Positions 38,500 to 48,630 of a stretch of 64,000 nt of DNA are shown piece after piece. The DNA comes from Chloroflexota bacterium (GTDB lineage Bacteria; Chloroflexota; UBA11872; VXOZ01): assembly GCA_958295775.1 (NCBI GenBank), contig CATQHC010000002.1, positions 1,201,830-1,265,829 of the forward strand, written 5' to 3'. Each line of letters begins with the position of its first letter. Positions within the stretch are counted from its first letter, which is position 1. Below the pieces are notes generated by a model. The model was given only the letters and a program-made list of their open reading frames with translations, did no database searches and was not told the DNA's origin. Both the position numbers and the translations under genes were made by a program.

Positions 38500-40779
38500 C
38501 TAGCTATCCCCGGGCGTCCAATTCAGGTGCCGGTCTAGGAACGGGAACGTGCCGGTACCTTCGATCATGTGGCCGCCGTCGAAGTAGTAGATTTCGGCGC
38601 GGTCGGGAATTTTCAGGTCCGCGTAACGGCGTTGCACCCGCGCGTATTCGTAGGCGCACCACTCGTCCGAGGCCACAGCGTCGCGGTGGCCGCGCTCGAC
38701 CATGAAGGCGCGCGGCGCCATCAGGTAGGCCATCTCGGCGTAGTTGAAAGTCTGCCCCAGGTTGAATTCCTGCATTTCCCACTCGTGATTGAACATGTAG
38801 CCTGAGAAATAGTCGGTGCTCGCGCATTTTCGCGCCCATTCGTTGAAGTCGCCTGCGCAAATCGAGAGTGCGTATTGGGTCAAGACAGTCGGGATGCGCA
38901 TGGCCGCCTTGCCACCGTACGAGAGGCCGTAAAAGCCAATGCGGTCGGGGTCTACAAACGGCAGCGTGGCAAACCAGCGGAGCATCTGCTCGTGCTGCGC
39001 GATGGCAAACGTGAAGAGCGTCCAGCCCAACGGATTGGCCTTGCGCTGGAGGGTGCGAAACTCGTGGAAGCCAATGTAGGGATTCTGCGGCGCGTATGTC
39101 ACGTAGCCGCGCTCGGCCAGCCGGGCGGCAAACGCATTGTACGGGCCTTCCCCTTCCGCAATCACATCCTCCGGCCGACCTTCGAGTCCGTGCTGGCAGA
39201 CCACTACCGGCCGCTGCTCACCGGGCGCAATGTCCCTGGGCACCAGCAAAATGCCGTGGGCAAAGATATCGGGAAGCACGTCTAGGGTCACTTCATAGCC
39301 CGTCCAGGCCTCGCTCTCGCCGTAAGGACGGCTCTTCGCGTTGAAGGGCAGGCTGGGATCGGGACAGCGGCCGATCAGGCCTTCCCAAAAGCGTTTTCTA
39401 TAAACGGCAGCGGACTCTTCCCAGGTCTCTAGGGAGGATGTATCCGCCTCCGACCAGAAGGCTTCACGTGTGCGCCACGCCACCTCCAACTGTTGCTGGA
39501 CATGTCCCACAATCTGGTCGAACTGTCGCTGCATGCGTGCAGCGGGGTCGAAACCGGTGCGGGCGTCGCGCAAAGCGGCAGCCGCCGGCGCCGCGCGCGG
39601 CTGCACTCCCAGGCCTTCGACCAGTGCGGTCAGAGCTTCATCCGAGCCGGGGCCTACGTCCGCAGCGGCGGGCTTCACGAGTACAAGCCGGTCAGCGGCG
39701 TTGTGCGCCGTGTAAGCCGGCTGCGCCCGGCCAACTTCGGCCTCAACTTCGGCCGGGGGCGCGGGTTCGATCTTGCCCGGGGCGGTCGTCTGTCCGCGCG
39801 CGTGTTCTTGCTGTCGTATCGGCGGCGCGCCGGGCACTGTGGGCGCGGGTGCTGCCTCTATAATCAACGGACGGGGAGCAATCAATGCAGCCAATTCGGC
39901 ATCGCTGAAACCGCGTAAGACCCGCCAGACATTGCGATAGAGCGGCTCCTGCCACAGTTGACGCCGGTTGCGAAAGTATCCGCTTACACCGACGCCGGCT
40001 ATGCGCTCGTCGAGTGCACCGCTGTAGAGCGCCAAAAGGCCGCCCTCGCCGTAACCAAACACGCCTACAGGCACGTCTGCCGGACCCGCCTGGGCAGCGA
40101 AGAAGTCTACCAGCGCCAAGACCTTTTGCACTTCGTAGCCAATTATGTGCCGTCCCATCTCGTAGGCCATGCGATAGATGAACTCGCGATGGGGTTGGTC
40201 GGTCATGCGGATTGCCGGATTCCCTGAAAAAGTGTGCGCACGGTCGATGAGCACTGGCACCGCCACTTGGCAGCCTCGTTCCACCAAGCGCCGCGCAAAC
40301 TGCTGCTCAGGTTCTAGGCCGGGCGCGATACCGGCTAACATCTCCGGCGAGCAGTCAGCATCCGGCAGCGCAATCACGTGCGCACTCGGAGTCTGCTTGG
40401 GCCGCAGGAGCAGGCCCTCGCCTGTGACGCCGTCCAGCACCGGCCAACGAATCGCGTGAACGTCATAGGCTTGGGAGGCGGCAACGCGGAAAGGGTCGAG
40501 CGTGGAACTTACGAATTCCAGCGCCGGCACCGGTTTGCGTTCGTCCACGACACCGATGTTATGGGCAAATTCCTTTCGCTTCGCGGCAGCTTGAGCCTGG
40601 GCGGATGCCAAGTCTGCAGCCGTTGACCGCAGGGCGTTCGCTGCGGCCTCATCGGCAGCGTCGATTTCAAAGTCCAGATAGCGATGGATGCCCGCAATCA
40701 TCTGTGCGGCAACGTCGCCTTCAAGCGAAAGCGCCGCTGTTCCAGACAAGCGGGGAGCGTCGTGATCGAGTTTTCCCAT
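38500..40779 (-). CDS. Tandem alpha/beta-hydrolase (dienelactone-hydrolase/acetyl-esterase-like) protein
   Basis: Second domain FYGLSYGGKAAM nucleophile elbow and C-terminal GGHMIEG; first domain FGYGEGGLLAL lacks the Ser. Confidence 0.7.
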   Translation of the reverse strand: MGKLDHDAPRLSGTAALSLEGDVAAQMIAGIHRYLDFEIDAADEAAANALRSTAADLASAQAQAAAKRKEFAHNIGVVDERKPVPALEFVSSTLDPFRVAASQAYDVHAIRWPVLDGVTGEGLLLRPKQTPSAHVIALPDADCSPEMLAGIAPGLEPEQQFARRLVERGCQVAVPVLIDRAHTFSGNPAIRMTDQPHREFIYRMAYEMGRHIIGYEVQKVLALVDFFAAQAGPADVPVGVFGYGEGGLLALYSGALDERIAGVGVSGYFRNRRQLWQEPLYRNVWRVLRGFSDAELAALIAPRPLIIEAAPAPTVPGAPPIRQQEHARGQTTAPGKIEPAPPAEVEAEVGRAQPAYTAHNAADRLVLVKPAAADVGPGSDEALTALVEGLGVQPRAAPAAAALRDARTGFDPAARMQRQFDQIVGHVQQQLEVAWRTREAFWSEADTSSLETWEESAAVYRKRFWEGLIGRCPDPSLPFNAKSRPYGESEAWTGYEVTLDVLPDIFAHGILLVPRDIAPGEQRPVVVCQHGLEGRPEDVIAEGEGPYNAFAARLAERGYVTYAPQNPYIGFHEFRTLQRKANPLGWTLFTFAIAQHEQMLRWFATLPFVDPDRIGFYGLSYGGKAAMRIPTVLTQYALSICAGDFNEWARKCASTDYFSGYMFNHEWEMQEFNLGQTFNYAEMAYLMAPRAFMVERGHRDAVASDEWCAYEYARVQRRYADLKIPDRAEIYYFDGGHMIEGTGTFPFLDRHLNWTPGDS

Positions 40780-41026
40780 AGTGGTGGTCTTCCTTTACTA
40801 CTCGCGCACACTCAAGGGCACATTACCTTGCGGCAAGACTCTGCGCAAGCAGGCGCACGCTACAATTTCATTCGCATCGGGATCATGTAGAAGGAAATCC
40901 CATGGGATTATGCAACTCAGTAGCCCACGTGACCTGAAAAGGACGATGCCAATGAACGTGGCTTATTGCGACGCCGCCGGCAGCGAGCCAGAGAAATCGG
41001 TAAACCCGGCCTTTCGGCGCCCTCGT

Positions 41027-41776
41027 TTACTCGGTGCTGTGTGGTGTTGCACGGCGGGCGACAGAACGATGGGCAAGGCGAATCCGCAGCAGGTCTCTGA
41101 CGGTAGGGAGCACCACGCCCGCCAAGTTTACGCGAGAGTTCGGCTCGTCTGTCCAATCCACCGGAATCTCGGCGATCTTGTAGCCCATCCGTGATGCCAG
41201 ATAGAGGATTTCCACGTCGAACGTCCAGCCGCGTATCGTCTGACGACGGAAGAGCGGCTCGACCACGGCTCTGCGAAAGAGCTTGAACCCACACGTCACA
41301 TCTGCAATCCCGGGTACAGCCCAAACTCGCGCAAAGAAGCTAAAGGCCTTTCCCATGGTCTCGCGCACGATTGGTTGGTGCTGCTGGATTTCGGAGCCCG
41401 CTACGTCGCGCGAACCAATCGCAATATCCGCCCCGGCACGGAGCGCTTGGGATAACTCTTCGATTTCAGCGATGTCGGTAGAGCCATCCGCATCCATAAA
41501 GAGGACATGCTCACCGCTAGCCGCGAGCATCCCGGTCCGCACGGCCCAGCCCTTACCCGCATTTTCGTCATGGCTTAGGAGGCGAATGCTCTTGGATTGC
41601 TCTTGCCAAGCCTCGATCAGATTGGCCGTGCTATCAGTTGAACCGTCGTCGACAACCAGCACTTCCACCTGGTTGTGCTGACGTTCCGCGAAATAGGCAA
41701 GGGTTCGCTCTAGGGTAGGTCCAATGCGCCCTGCTTCGTTATAGGCGGGAATGACGACTGAATAGCTTGTTTCCAC
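41027..41776 (-). CDS. Glycosyltransferase family 2 (dolichyl-phosphate glycosyltransferase-like)
   Basis: SVVIPAYNEAGRIGPTLERTL, VLFMDADGSTDIAEIEEL, DVTCGFKLFRR. Confidence 0.88.
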   Translation of the reverse strand: METSYSVVIPAYNEAGRIGPTLERTLAYFAERQHNQVEVLVVDDGSTDSTANLIEAWQEQSKSIRLLSHDENAGKGWAVRTGMLAASGEHVLFMDADGSTDIAEIEELSQALRAGADIAIGSRDVAGSEIQQHQPIVRETMGKAFSFFARVWAVPGIADVTCGFKLFRRAVVEPLFRRQTIRGWTFDVEILYLASRMGYKIAEIPVDWTDEPNSRVNLAGVVLPTVRDLLRIRLAHRSVARRATPHSTE

Positions 41777-41988
41777 TTTGGCCCCGTCTTGAAAACCTGA
41801 GTTCCTTAATGTCTTGACAACGCATTTTACCGGTTCAGTCGGAGGAATGTGTCCCGTTTCGTTAATTACCGTAGCGGCGCGTGCCTACGGAAGCTACAGC
41901 AGCATTCATCAGAGTTGCCCTATTCGTGACATCAAAGGCATTGCTGCATGCAGGTACTTTTTTTGTTATCAGAATTGGCAGTATGCAG

Positions 41989-42762
41989 TTACAGCTTCTT
42001 CGAATCGCTTCGGTAATCGGATGAATAGGACGCTGAGCCATGCGCCAAAGAGCGATGGACTAAGCGAAGCCTTGCCACTTCCCACACGGTCTGAAGCGCG
42101 TCACGCAGCGGCCTCACCTTTGATCCGGGGAAGTCTGCCCACTGCACAGGGACTTCCGCTATCTTGAATTGCAGCTTCTGCGCGAGGAACAAGATCTCCA
42201 CATCGAACGCCCAACCGCGCACGGTCTGCCGGTTGAAGAGCGGTGCGACAACGGACTTGCGAAAGAGCTTGAATCCGCATTGCGTGTCGCCGATTCCGGG
42301 CACGGCGAGGAACTGTACCACGCGGTTGAAGAGCTTCCCTACCGCCTCTCGTGCCATGGGTTGGTGCTTTTGAATGTCGGAGCCGACAATGTCGCGTGAC
42401 CCAATGGCAATGTCTGCGCCATCGTCCAAGGCCGCAACGAGCTTCTCAATCTCGGCAATGTCTGTTGAACCATCGGCGTCCATGAAGAGCACGTACTCCC
42501 CAGCGGCAGCAAGCATGCCGGTGCGCACCGCCCAGCCCTTGCCCATATTCTTGTCATGCTTCAGGAGGCGAACGTATTGGGATCGCTCCTGCCAAGTCTC
42601 GATTAAACCAACCGTATCGTCAGTTGAGCCATCGTCAACGACCAGCAATTCCACCGGGAATTCTTGGCGGTCGGCAAAGTAGCCGAGGGTCCTTGCGAGA
42701 GTGGCGCCCAGCCGCGTCTCTTCGTTGTACGCAGGAATGACAATTGAGTTGGTGATTTCCAA
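41989..42762 (-). CDS. Glycosyltransferase family 2, paralogue of 41027-41776
   Basis: SIVIPAYNEETRLGATLARTL, VLFMDADGSTDIAEIEKL, DTQCGFKLFRK. Confidence 0.88.
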   Translation of the reverse strand: MEITNSIVIPAYNEETRLGATLARTLGYFADRQEFPVELLVVDDGSTDDTVGLIETWQERSQYVRLLKHDKNMGKGWAVRTGMLAAAGEYVLFMDADGSTDIAEIEKLVAALDDGADIAIGSRDIVGSDIQKHQPMAREAVGKLFNRVVQFLAVPGIGDTQCGFKLFRKSVVAPLFNRQTVRGWAFDVEILFLAQKLQFKIAEVPVQWADFPGSKVRPLRDALQTVWEVARLRLVHRSLAHGSASYSSDYRSDSKKL

Positions 42763-42835
42763 ACTATCCCCACCTGGGAAACTGAGGTCCGAGACGTCGT
42801 TCGGCCAAGCTGACTAGATCACGTAAAGTCGTCAT

Positions 42836-43135
42836 TCAAGCGTCAGCAGAATCTGAATCCGCTTCCGCCGGCTTACCTAGACTGAAGCCGCCTTCTTCGG
42901 CGTAGCTCAATTCCACGCCGTTGAGAGTGCGCAGGCTCAGTTTATCTACGAGCACCTTCAAACCGTGCTGTTCACTTACTTCGTCGTTCTTGCCCGGCTG
43001 CTCCTCGCTGGACATCCCAAACTGCATGCCGTCTGCTCCGGGGCGTACAAAGACCCGGAGATACATTTCGCCCTCGCCTTCAGCATCCATCTGTGCCTTG
43101 ATGAGACGTGCCGCTGCTGCCGCAATCGTGAACAT
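42836..43135 (-). CDS. HesB/IscA-like family protein lacking cysteines
   Basis: FTIAAAAARLIKAQMDAEGEGEMYLRVFVRPGADGMQFGMSSEE; no Cys in the whole translation. Confidence 0.75.
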   Translation of the reverse strand: MFTIAAAAARLIKAQMDAEGEGEMYLRVFVRPGADGMQFGMSSEEQPGKNDEVSEQHGLKVLVDKLSLRTLNGVELSYAEEGGFSLGKPAEADSDSADA

Positions 43136-43592
43136 TGTGCGCTCCTGGGTGTGGGACTCCTCAAGGTCTTCGAGTCCACGCTAAAGCGTATCACGCTCGC
43201 TATACCCAGTAAACAAAACCGTCCAGCGCGAGAGTTGCAAGGTTTGGTCTCGTTCAAGCCAACGGACTTTTAAGGCTACGGGGGCCAACCACATTGGACC
43301 GAAAGCGCCGGTCTGTGTGCACGGTTCGTCCAAGATCCCAGCGCGCAAACCAGCCGGGCTGCGTAGTTCGAGCCTGGCGTTTCAGTTTCCTATCCTGCGC
43401 CGATCAGTTGACCAAACAGCTAACTCACATTATTCCCCGAACTAGCAGTCTGTGGTGCGATTGGGTATCCTTGACAGGAGCAAACGCGCGAGCGGCAAGA
43501 TGCTTCCTTGGACCTATCGGCGCCCCCCTGCTCTGTCAGGGCTTGCCTGCCAAGGCAACGCATTCTTGTCTGTGCATTACGGGAGGAATGCG

Positions 43593-44321
43593 ATGGATAC
43601 AGCCAGGGAACCGCGTTTCGACCCCTCCCAGATAACTGATGCCGACATTGCATACCAACGTAGTCACCGCAACCAACGCAATTGGTTTTGGTACTTCATT
43701 GTCGGGGGTCTCATTCTATTGCCGCTCTTTCATCTCTACCTCGGACTGCGCGTAATTGGGGCTGAGCGCTGGCGGTCCGGCCCGCTCCTAGTCATTGGCA
43801 ATCATCGGAGTAATTTAGACCCCTTTGCGGTTGGCGTGGCTTGCCCGCGGCATGCGCTAACCTTCATGGCGAAAGTGGAGCTGTTTCGTAACTCGTTACT
43901 GCGGTTCATTCTCCCGCGCTGGGGTGTGTATCCGCTCATTCGCCAGAGAAACGATGTGCGCGGGGTGCGCTTTCTCATGCAGGCGGTTAAGGAGAATGAC
44001 GCTGTCGTCCTCTTCCCGGAAGGCACCCGCAGCCGCACCGGTGAAGTCGGCCCATTTAACTCCGGTTTCGTGCGCATTGCCGTGCGCGAGCAGATACCGA
44101 TCTTGCTTGTAGCCATCAAGAACACCAACCTGGCACTGCCGGCAGGGGGTAAGTTTCCCCGTCCGCGCGTTGGCATCAAACTATTCGTTGACGGCCCGAT
44201 TGAACTCAGTGAGTACTACGATAGGAAACTGACGGGGGCTGACGCCGACACAATCGCAGAATCGCTGCGACAGCGTATCATCACACTCCTCGACGAAGAT
44301 GACGCATCCAACCCGGCCTAA
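43593..44321 (+). CDS. 1-acyl-sn-glycerol-3-phosphate acyltransferase (PlsC-like)
   Basis: VIGNHRSNLDPF and LFPEGTRSRTG; GGGAGG SD upstream of ATG 43593. Confidence 0.9.
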   Translation: MDTAREPRFDPSQITDADIAYQRSHRNQRNWFWYFIVGGLILLPLFHLYLGLRVIGAERWRSGPLLVIGNHRSNLDPFAVGVACPRHALTFMAKVELFRNSLLRFILPRWGVYPLIRQRNDVRGVRFLMQAVKENDAVVLFPEGTRSRTGEVGPFNSGFVRIAVREQIPILLVAIKNTNLALPAGGKFPRPRVGIKLFVDGPIELSEYYDRKLTGADADTIAESLRQRIITLLDEDDASNPA

Positions 44322-44570
44322 AGCCCAGGCCCAAGGGACACTTCCAAGTCTATTGGGTCAATTGCACTCTCCAATGCACGGTCGATCATCGTTTCGAGAT
44401 TACAGCGCGTTTCATCCAAACGGATTGTAAATGCCTGCCACCGGGGACTTTGCATATCCGCTTGGTACGTCTCCATCGCGGAGCGAGGATTGCATGCAAA
44501 AGGACAACATCCGGTCTTCGACAGGGAAGCGCGCTCGCTCTTCACCGCCAGAGTGACAGTTTCTTTTCGG

Positions 44571-44600
44571 TTGTTCCGAGCGAGTTTTCTCCGGTACAAT
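44571..44600 (+). promoter_or_regulatory. Candidate promoter TTGTTC-18-TACAAT for ispH
   Basis: Read directly, 33 nt upstream of the start codon. Confidence 0.45.
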
Positions 44601-44633
44601 AAAAGCAGACCTGCGTAGACCAAAAGGCAATTG

Positions 44634-45494
44634 ATGGAAATACTGCTGGCGAAGGAAATGGGGTTTTGCTACGGCGTTAAGCGTGCGATCGAGATGACCC
44701 AAGCCGTGGCGAAAGAGAAGGGAGAGATCCATACGTTGGGGCAGCTTGTGCACAACCCCTCTGTGATTGAGCGGTTGGAGCAAGACGGCATCAACGTCGT
44801 GAGCGACATGGAAGCCGTGCCCCAGGATGGCATTGCCACCATCACGGCCCATGGCACGGGCAAAGCGGTCACTGACCAGATTGCCGCACAAAACCTCGAA
44901 CTCTTGGATGCCACCTGCCCCATTGTCTCCAAAGTTCATCGGATCGTGCAGGAGCATGCGGAACGCGGTTACCAAATCCTAATATTTGGCGACCCCACCC
45001 ACAAAGAAGTACGCGGCATACTCGGCTGGTCGGCAGGTCGCGGCGCTGCCGTGGCGAGCCCCGAAGAGCTTGACTCCGTGCGCCTGCGGCGCAAGATTTG
45101 CCTTGTCTCCCAGACCACGCAGACGGTAGAACGCTTTCAGGCGGTTGCCCGCCGGCTCATGGATTTGGCGCTGGCAGACGCCCTGGAAGTGCACGTCGTT
45201 AACACGCTCTGTTTTGCGACCACCAAACAGCAGGCTGCAGCACGAGACATCCTGCATGAGGTCGATGTGATGATCGTCGTGGGCGGGCGCAATAGCGCAA
45301 ATACGACCCATCTCGCCGAGATCTCGCGCGACGCAGACACACCCACCTATCACATAGAGACCGCTGCCGAACTCGATCCCACCTGGTTTACCGCTACGGA
45401 GAGCGTGGGTATTACGGCAGGCGCATCTACGCCGGACTGGTCGGTGCAAGAGGTCGTGACGTGGCTTAAGGAACTCGACGCAGTCGCCTCCTAG
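44634..45494 (+). CDS. ispH: 4-hydroxy-3-methylbut-2-enyl diphosphate reductase
   Basis: MEILLAKEMGFCYGVKRAIEMT; LDATCPIVSKVHR; VGGRNSANTTHL. Confidence 0.95.
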   Translation: MEILLAKEMGFCYGVKRAIEMTQAVAKEKGEIHTLGQLVHNPSVIERLEQDGINVVSDMEAVPQDGIATITAHGTGKAVTDQIAAQNLELLDATCPIVSKVHRIVQEHAERGYQILIFGDPTHKEVRGILGWSAGRGAAVASPEELDSVRLRRKICLVSQTTQTVERFQAVARRLMDLALADALEVHVVNTLCFATTKQQAAARDILHEVDVMIVVGGRNSANTTHLAEISRDADTPTYHIETAAELDPTWFTATESVGITAGASTPDWSVQEVVTWLKELDAVAS

Positions 45495-45804
45495 CCGTAT
45501 CGCCTGGCCCGCTGCCTTGGCTTTTCCCTGCAACGCGCTCTGCCCCAAGTATGACGCGGCCTCTCACGGGCAACGCCGGCGAGCAGGAGCCCGAAATGGC
45601 ATAGGTGCAGGGCCTGCCGCAGAGCCAGCGTGGTGTCTCCTAATACCCACACCGTTCAAGCGGGCTCTTGCGAATTCAGGAGGGAAACCCTCTTACGGTA
45701 TACAATTGCCTAGCTTCTGAAGTACCTTATGGTCAGGAATCAGGCACGCTCGGCGGCGAATTCTTCGAATCTAGGAATTTTCGGGGGATCAGCCCACACA
45801 AGAT

Positions 45805-47190
45805 GTGAGTGAAACCACTACGATAGACCTCATGAGCACAACATCCGATCAGCCGGAAATCGAAGCGCCTGCCGCGACCATCGCCGCCACACCTAGCGGT
45901 ATCGTTGCTCTCGTGGGACGACCCAATGTAGGAAAGTCAAGCATCTTCAATCGTCTGCTTGGGCAGCGCCAAGCCGTTGTAGAAGACGTGCCCGGCACAA
46001 CTCGCGACCGCGTCTACGGTGTGGTGGAGTGGCAGGACCGGGCCTTCACGGTCACCGATACCGGCGGCATCGCCGATGAGCGCGATGGACTGGCGGAGTC
46101 CGTCTTCGGACAGGTGCAAACGGCTGTCGAAGAGGCCACCGTCATCGTATTCGTACTCGATACGCCGGACGGTATCACCCCGCAAGACGAAGAAATCGCG
46201 GCGCTCTTGCGCAAAACGAAGAAGCCGGTAGTCATTGCGGCCAACAAGACCGATAACCAACACACTCACTTACAGTCATACGACTTCTACTCTTTGGGCT
46301 TCGCGGACGTTGTCTCGCTCTCGGCCCTGCACGGCCTTGGCTCAGGCGACCTCCTCGATGCCATTTGCGCCCATCTCCCCCCTGTGGAAGCCACAGAATC
46401 CGAATTGGCGCTGCCTCAGTTTGCGATTGTCGGCAGGCCAAACGTAGGAAAGTCGGCCTTGCTTAATGCGCTGCTCGGGCACGAGCGCACGATTGTGAGC
46501 GATATTCCCGGAACCACCCGCGATTCTATTGACACCGTCGTCACCTATGGCGAGGACACGGCGCTATTGATCGACACTGCCGGCATACGGCGACGCGGCA
46601 AAGTAGAACGCGGCGTAGAGTCGCATAGTGTACTGCGCACGTTGCGCGCGCTCGAACGCTGCAACGTTGCCCTCCTCGTCGTCGACGCTGCCGAAGGACT
46701 GACCGCGCAAGACATACACATCGCCGGTTATGTCAACGAAGCATACAAGGGCTTGGTCGTGCTCATCAACAAGTGGGACCTTGTCGACGCCGATGCCGGG
46801 GAAGTGAAGCGCCTGGTACAGGGACGGCTGCGTTGGATGCCGCACGCGCCGTCTGTGGTCATATCCGCCAAGTCCGGCTATCACCTCGGCCACATACTCC
46901 CGGCTGCCATGCAGGTCTTCGCGGAGCGGGGCAGACGCATTACCACCGGCACGCTCAATCGCACGCTGCGGGCATGGCTCGCAAACCGGACCCTTTCATC
47001 GAAGAGGCGGCGGCTTAGCATCTATTACGTTACGCAGGCGAGAACGCATCCGCCGACGTTCATTTTCTCCGTAAACGATCCGGCACGCGTTCACTTTTCC
47101 CACCGTCGCTTCCTGGAGAACAACATCCGGCGGCACTTCGGCTTCGACGGGACGCCGATCCGGCTGCTTTTCCACGACCATCATGCCTGA
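45805..47190 (+). CDS. der: Ribosome biogenesis GTPase Der (EngA)
   Basis: Two G domains: GRPNVGKSSIFN and GRPNVGKSALLN, NKWDLVD, KH-like C-terminus. Confidence 0.95.
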   Translation: MSETTTIDLMSTTSDQPEIEAPAATIAATPSGIVALVGRPNVGKSSIFNRLLGQRQAVVEDVPGTTRDRVYGVVEWQDRAFTVTDTGGIADERDGLAESVFGQVQTAVEEATVIVFVLDTPDGITPQDEEIAALLRKTKKPVVIAANKTDNQHTHLQSYDFYSLGFADVVSLSALHGLGSGDLLDAICAHLPPVEATESELALPQFAIVGRPNVGKSALLNALLGHERTIVSDIPGTTRDSIDTVVTYGEDTALLIDTAGIRRRGKVERGVESHSVLRTLRALERCNVALLVVDAAEGLTAQDIHIAGYVNEAYKGLVVLINKWDLVDADAGEVKRLVQGRLRWMPHAPSVVISAKSGYHLGHILPAAMQVFAERGRRITTGTLNRTLRAWLANRTLSSKRRRLSIYYVTQARTHPPTFIFSVNDPARVHFSHRRFLENNIRRHFGFDGTPIRLLFHDHHA

Positions 47191-47806
47191 TTTCTTGTGG
47201 TATGTGCTCTTCCTCGTCGTTGGCTATCTCGCGGGGTCCATTCCCAGCGGGTGGTTGATAGCCCGCCTTTTCCATCGGACCGACATCCGTGAGCACGGCA
47301 GCGGACGCACGGGCTCAACTAATGTGTGGCGCACGTTTGGGATAGCTTCAGGTGTCGCAGTCTTCATAGGCGATACGCTCAAGGTCGTCTTGCCGCTCAT
47401 CGCAATTCGTCTTGCGTTCTCGGACAGCCCTGCGGGCGAAGCCGTAACGGCTTTTGCGGCAATCATCGGTCACAATTGGCCTTTATTCATCGGATTCCGA
47501 GGGGGCAGGGGCATCGTGCCGGGCGCCGCCGGCCTACTCTTCATGGTCCCGCTCGTAATTGCTGTGCTTTGGGCAGTCTTTCTCCCGATTTTGGTCATCA
47601 GCCGGTACGTTTCCCTGGCCTCTCTCACTACCGTCGCCGCTGCCCCAATAATGGTTGCTATCGGCATGTTCTGGTTCCAAATTCCAGTGGAATACCTCAT
47701 CTATGCAATTGTCGGCGGCGTGCTTATCATTGTGCAGCACCGCGACAACATTGCCCGGCTGCGTGCCGGCAACGAGCGCCGCATTTCGCTGCGCCCGCGG
47801 GACTAG
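47183..47806 (+). CDS. plsY: Glycerol-3-phosphate acyltransferase PlsY
   Basis: YLAGSIPSGWLIARLFHRTDIREHGSGRTGSTNVWRTFG. Confidence 0.93.
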   Translation: MPDFLWYVLFLVVGYLAGSIPSGWLIARLFHRTDIREHGSGRTGSTNVWRTFGIASGVAVFIGDTLKVVLPLIAIRLAFSDSPAGEAVTAFAAIIGHNWPLFIGFRGGRGIVPGAAGLLFMVPLVIAVLWAVFLPILVISRYVSLASLTTVAAAPIMVAIGMFWFQIPVEYLIYAIVGGVLIIVQHRDNIARLRAGNERRISLRPRD

Positions 47807-47844
47807 CGAGTAAGCGGACGCCGTGCCGGTTTGGGAGATGGGCC

Positions 47845-48576
47845 GTGCTACCAGGTGATGATCCAACCGAAGCTCTTTACCGCAGCGAAGCCGATCAACG
47901 TTCGCATGGGGCACCTACTGCCGTCGTCACCATTACTGCGCTTCAGCCCCGTGGCGCAAATGGAGGCTTCTTCGCAATCGAATTGAGTAGTGGTGAAGCC
48001 CTGCGTCTGCGGGCGGAGACCGTAGCCGAGCACGGACTAAACGTTGGCGACTCTATCGATGCCGCGGCGATTCACATATTGCAGCAGGACGATAACAAAC
48101 GGCGGGCGATAGAAGCCGGCCTCAACTTCATCTCCTACCGTCCCCGCAGCGCCAAGGAAGTAGCCAACCACCTGCGCAAGAAGTCTCTTGACGCTGCCGC
48201 CCGCGATCACGCTATCCATCGTTTGGAAGAGCTCGGATACGTGGATGACGCGGCGTTTGCGCGTTTCTGGGTGGAGAGCCGCGACACGCATCGGCCCAGG
48301 GGAAAGAGGGCGCTTGCCTGGGAACTGCGGCAGAAGGGCGTTGGCGACGCCGTCATCGAGGATGTGCTTGCGCACTTTGCCGGTGACGAGGCAGCCTTGG
48401 CAGGCCAGGCCGCCCGCAAACGCGCGGCGACTCTCGATGTCTCCGATCCCTATAAGTTTCGCCGTCAGCTCGGCGCCTTCCTCGCCCGGCGCGGCTTCAG
48501 TTACGATGTGATCGCGCAAGTGGTGGACGAACTTTGGGAGGAATTTGGGGACACTTCGGACGGGGTTGATGTCTAA
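47845..48576 (+). CDS. recX: Regulatory protein RecX
   Basis: ISYRPRSAKEVANHLRKK...LEELGYVDDAAFARFWVESR; GTG start chosen with GGGAG upstream. Confidence 0.85.
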   Translation: MLPGDDPTEALYRSEADQRSHGAPTAVVTITALQPRGANGGFFAIELSSGEALRLRAETVAEHGLNVGDSIDAAAIHILQQDDNKRRAIEAGLNFISYRPRSAKEVANHLRKKSLDAAARDHAIHRLEELGYVDDAAFARFWVESRDTHRPRGKRALAWELRQKGVGDAVIEDVLAHFAGDEAALAGQAARKRAATLDVSDPYKFRRQLGAFLARRGFSYDVIAQVVDELWEEFGDTSDGVDV

Positions 48577-48630
48577 GTTTGAAACCAACTATGATGTTTG
48601 TGACTGAGGCCGCAAGACAGGAGCAAGAAC

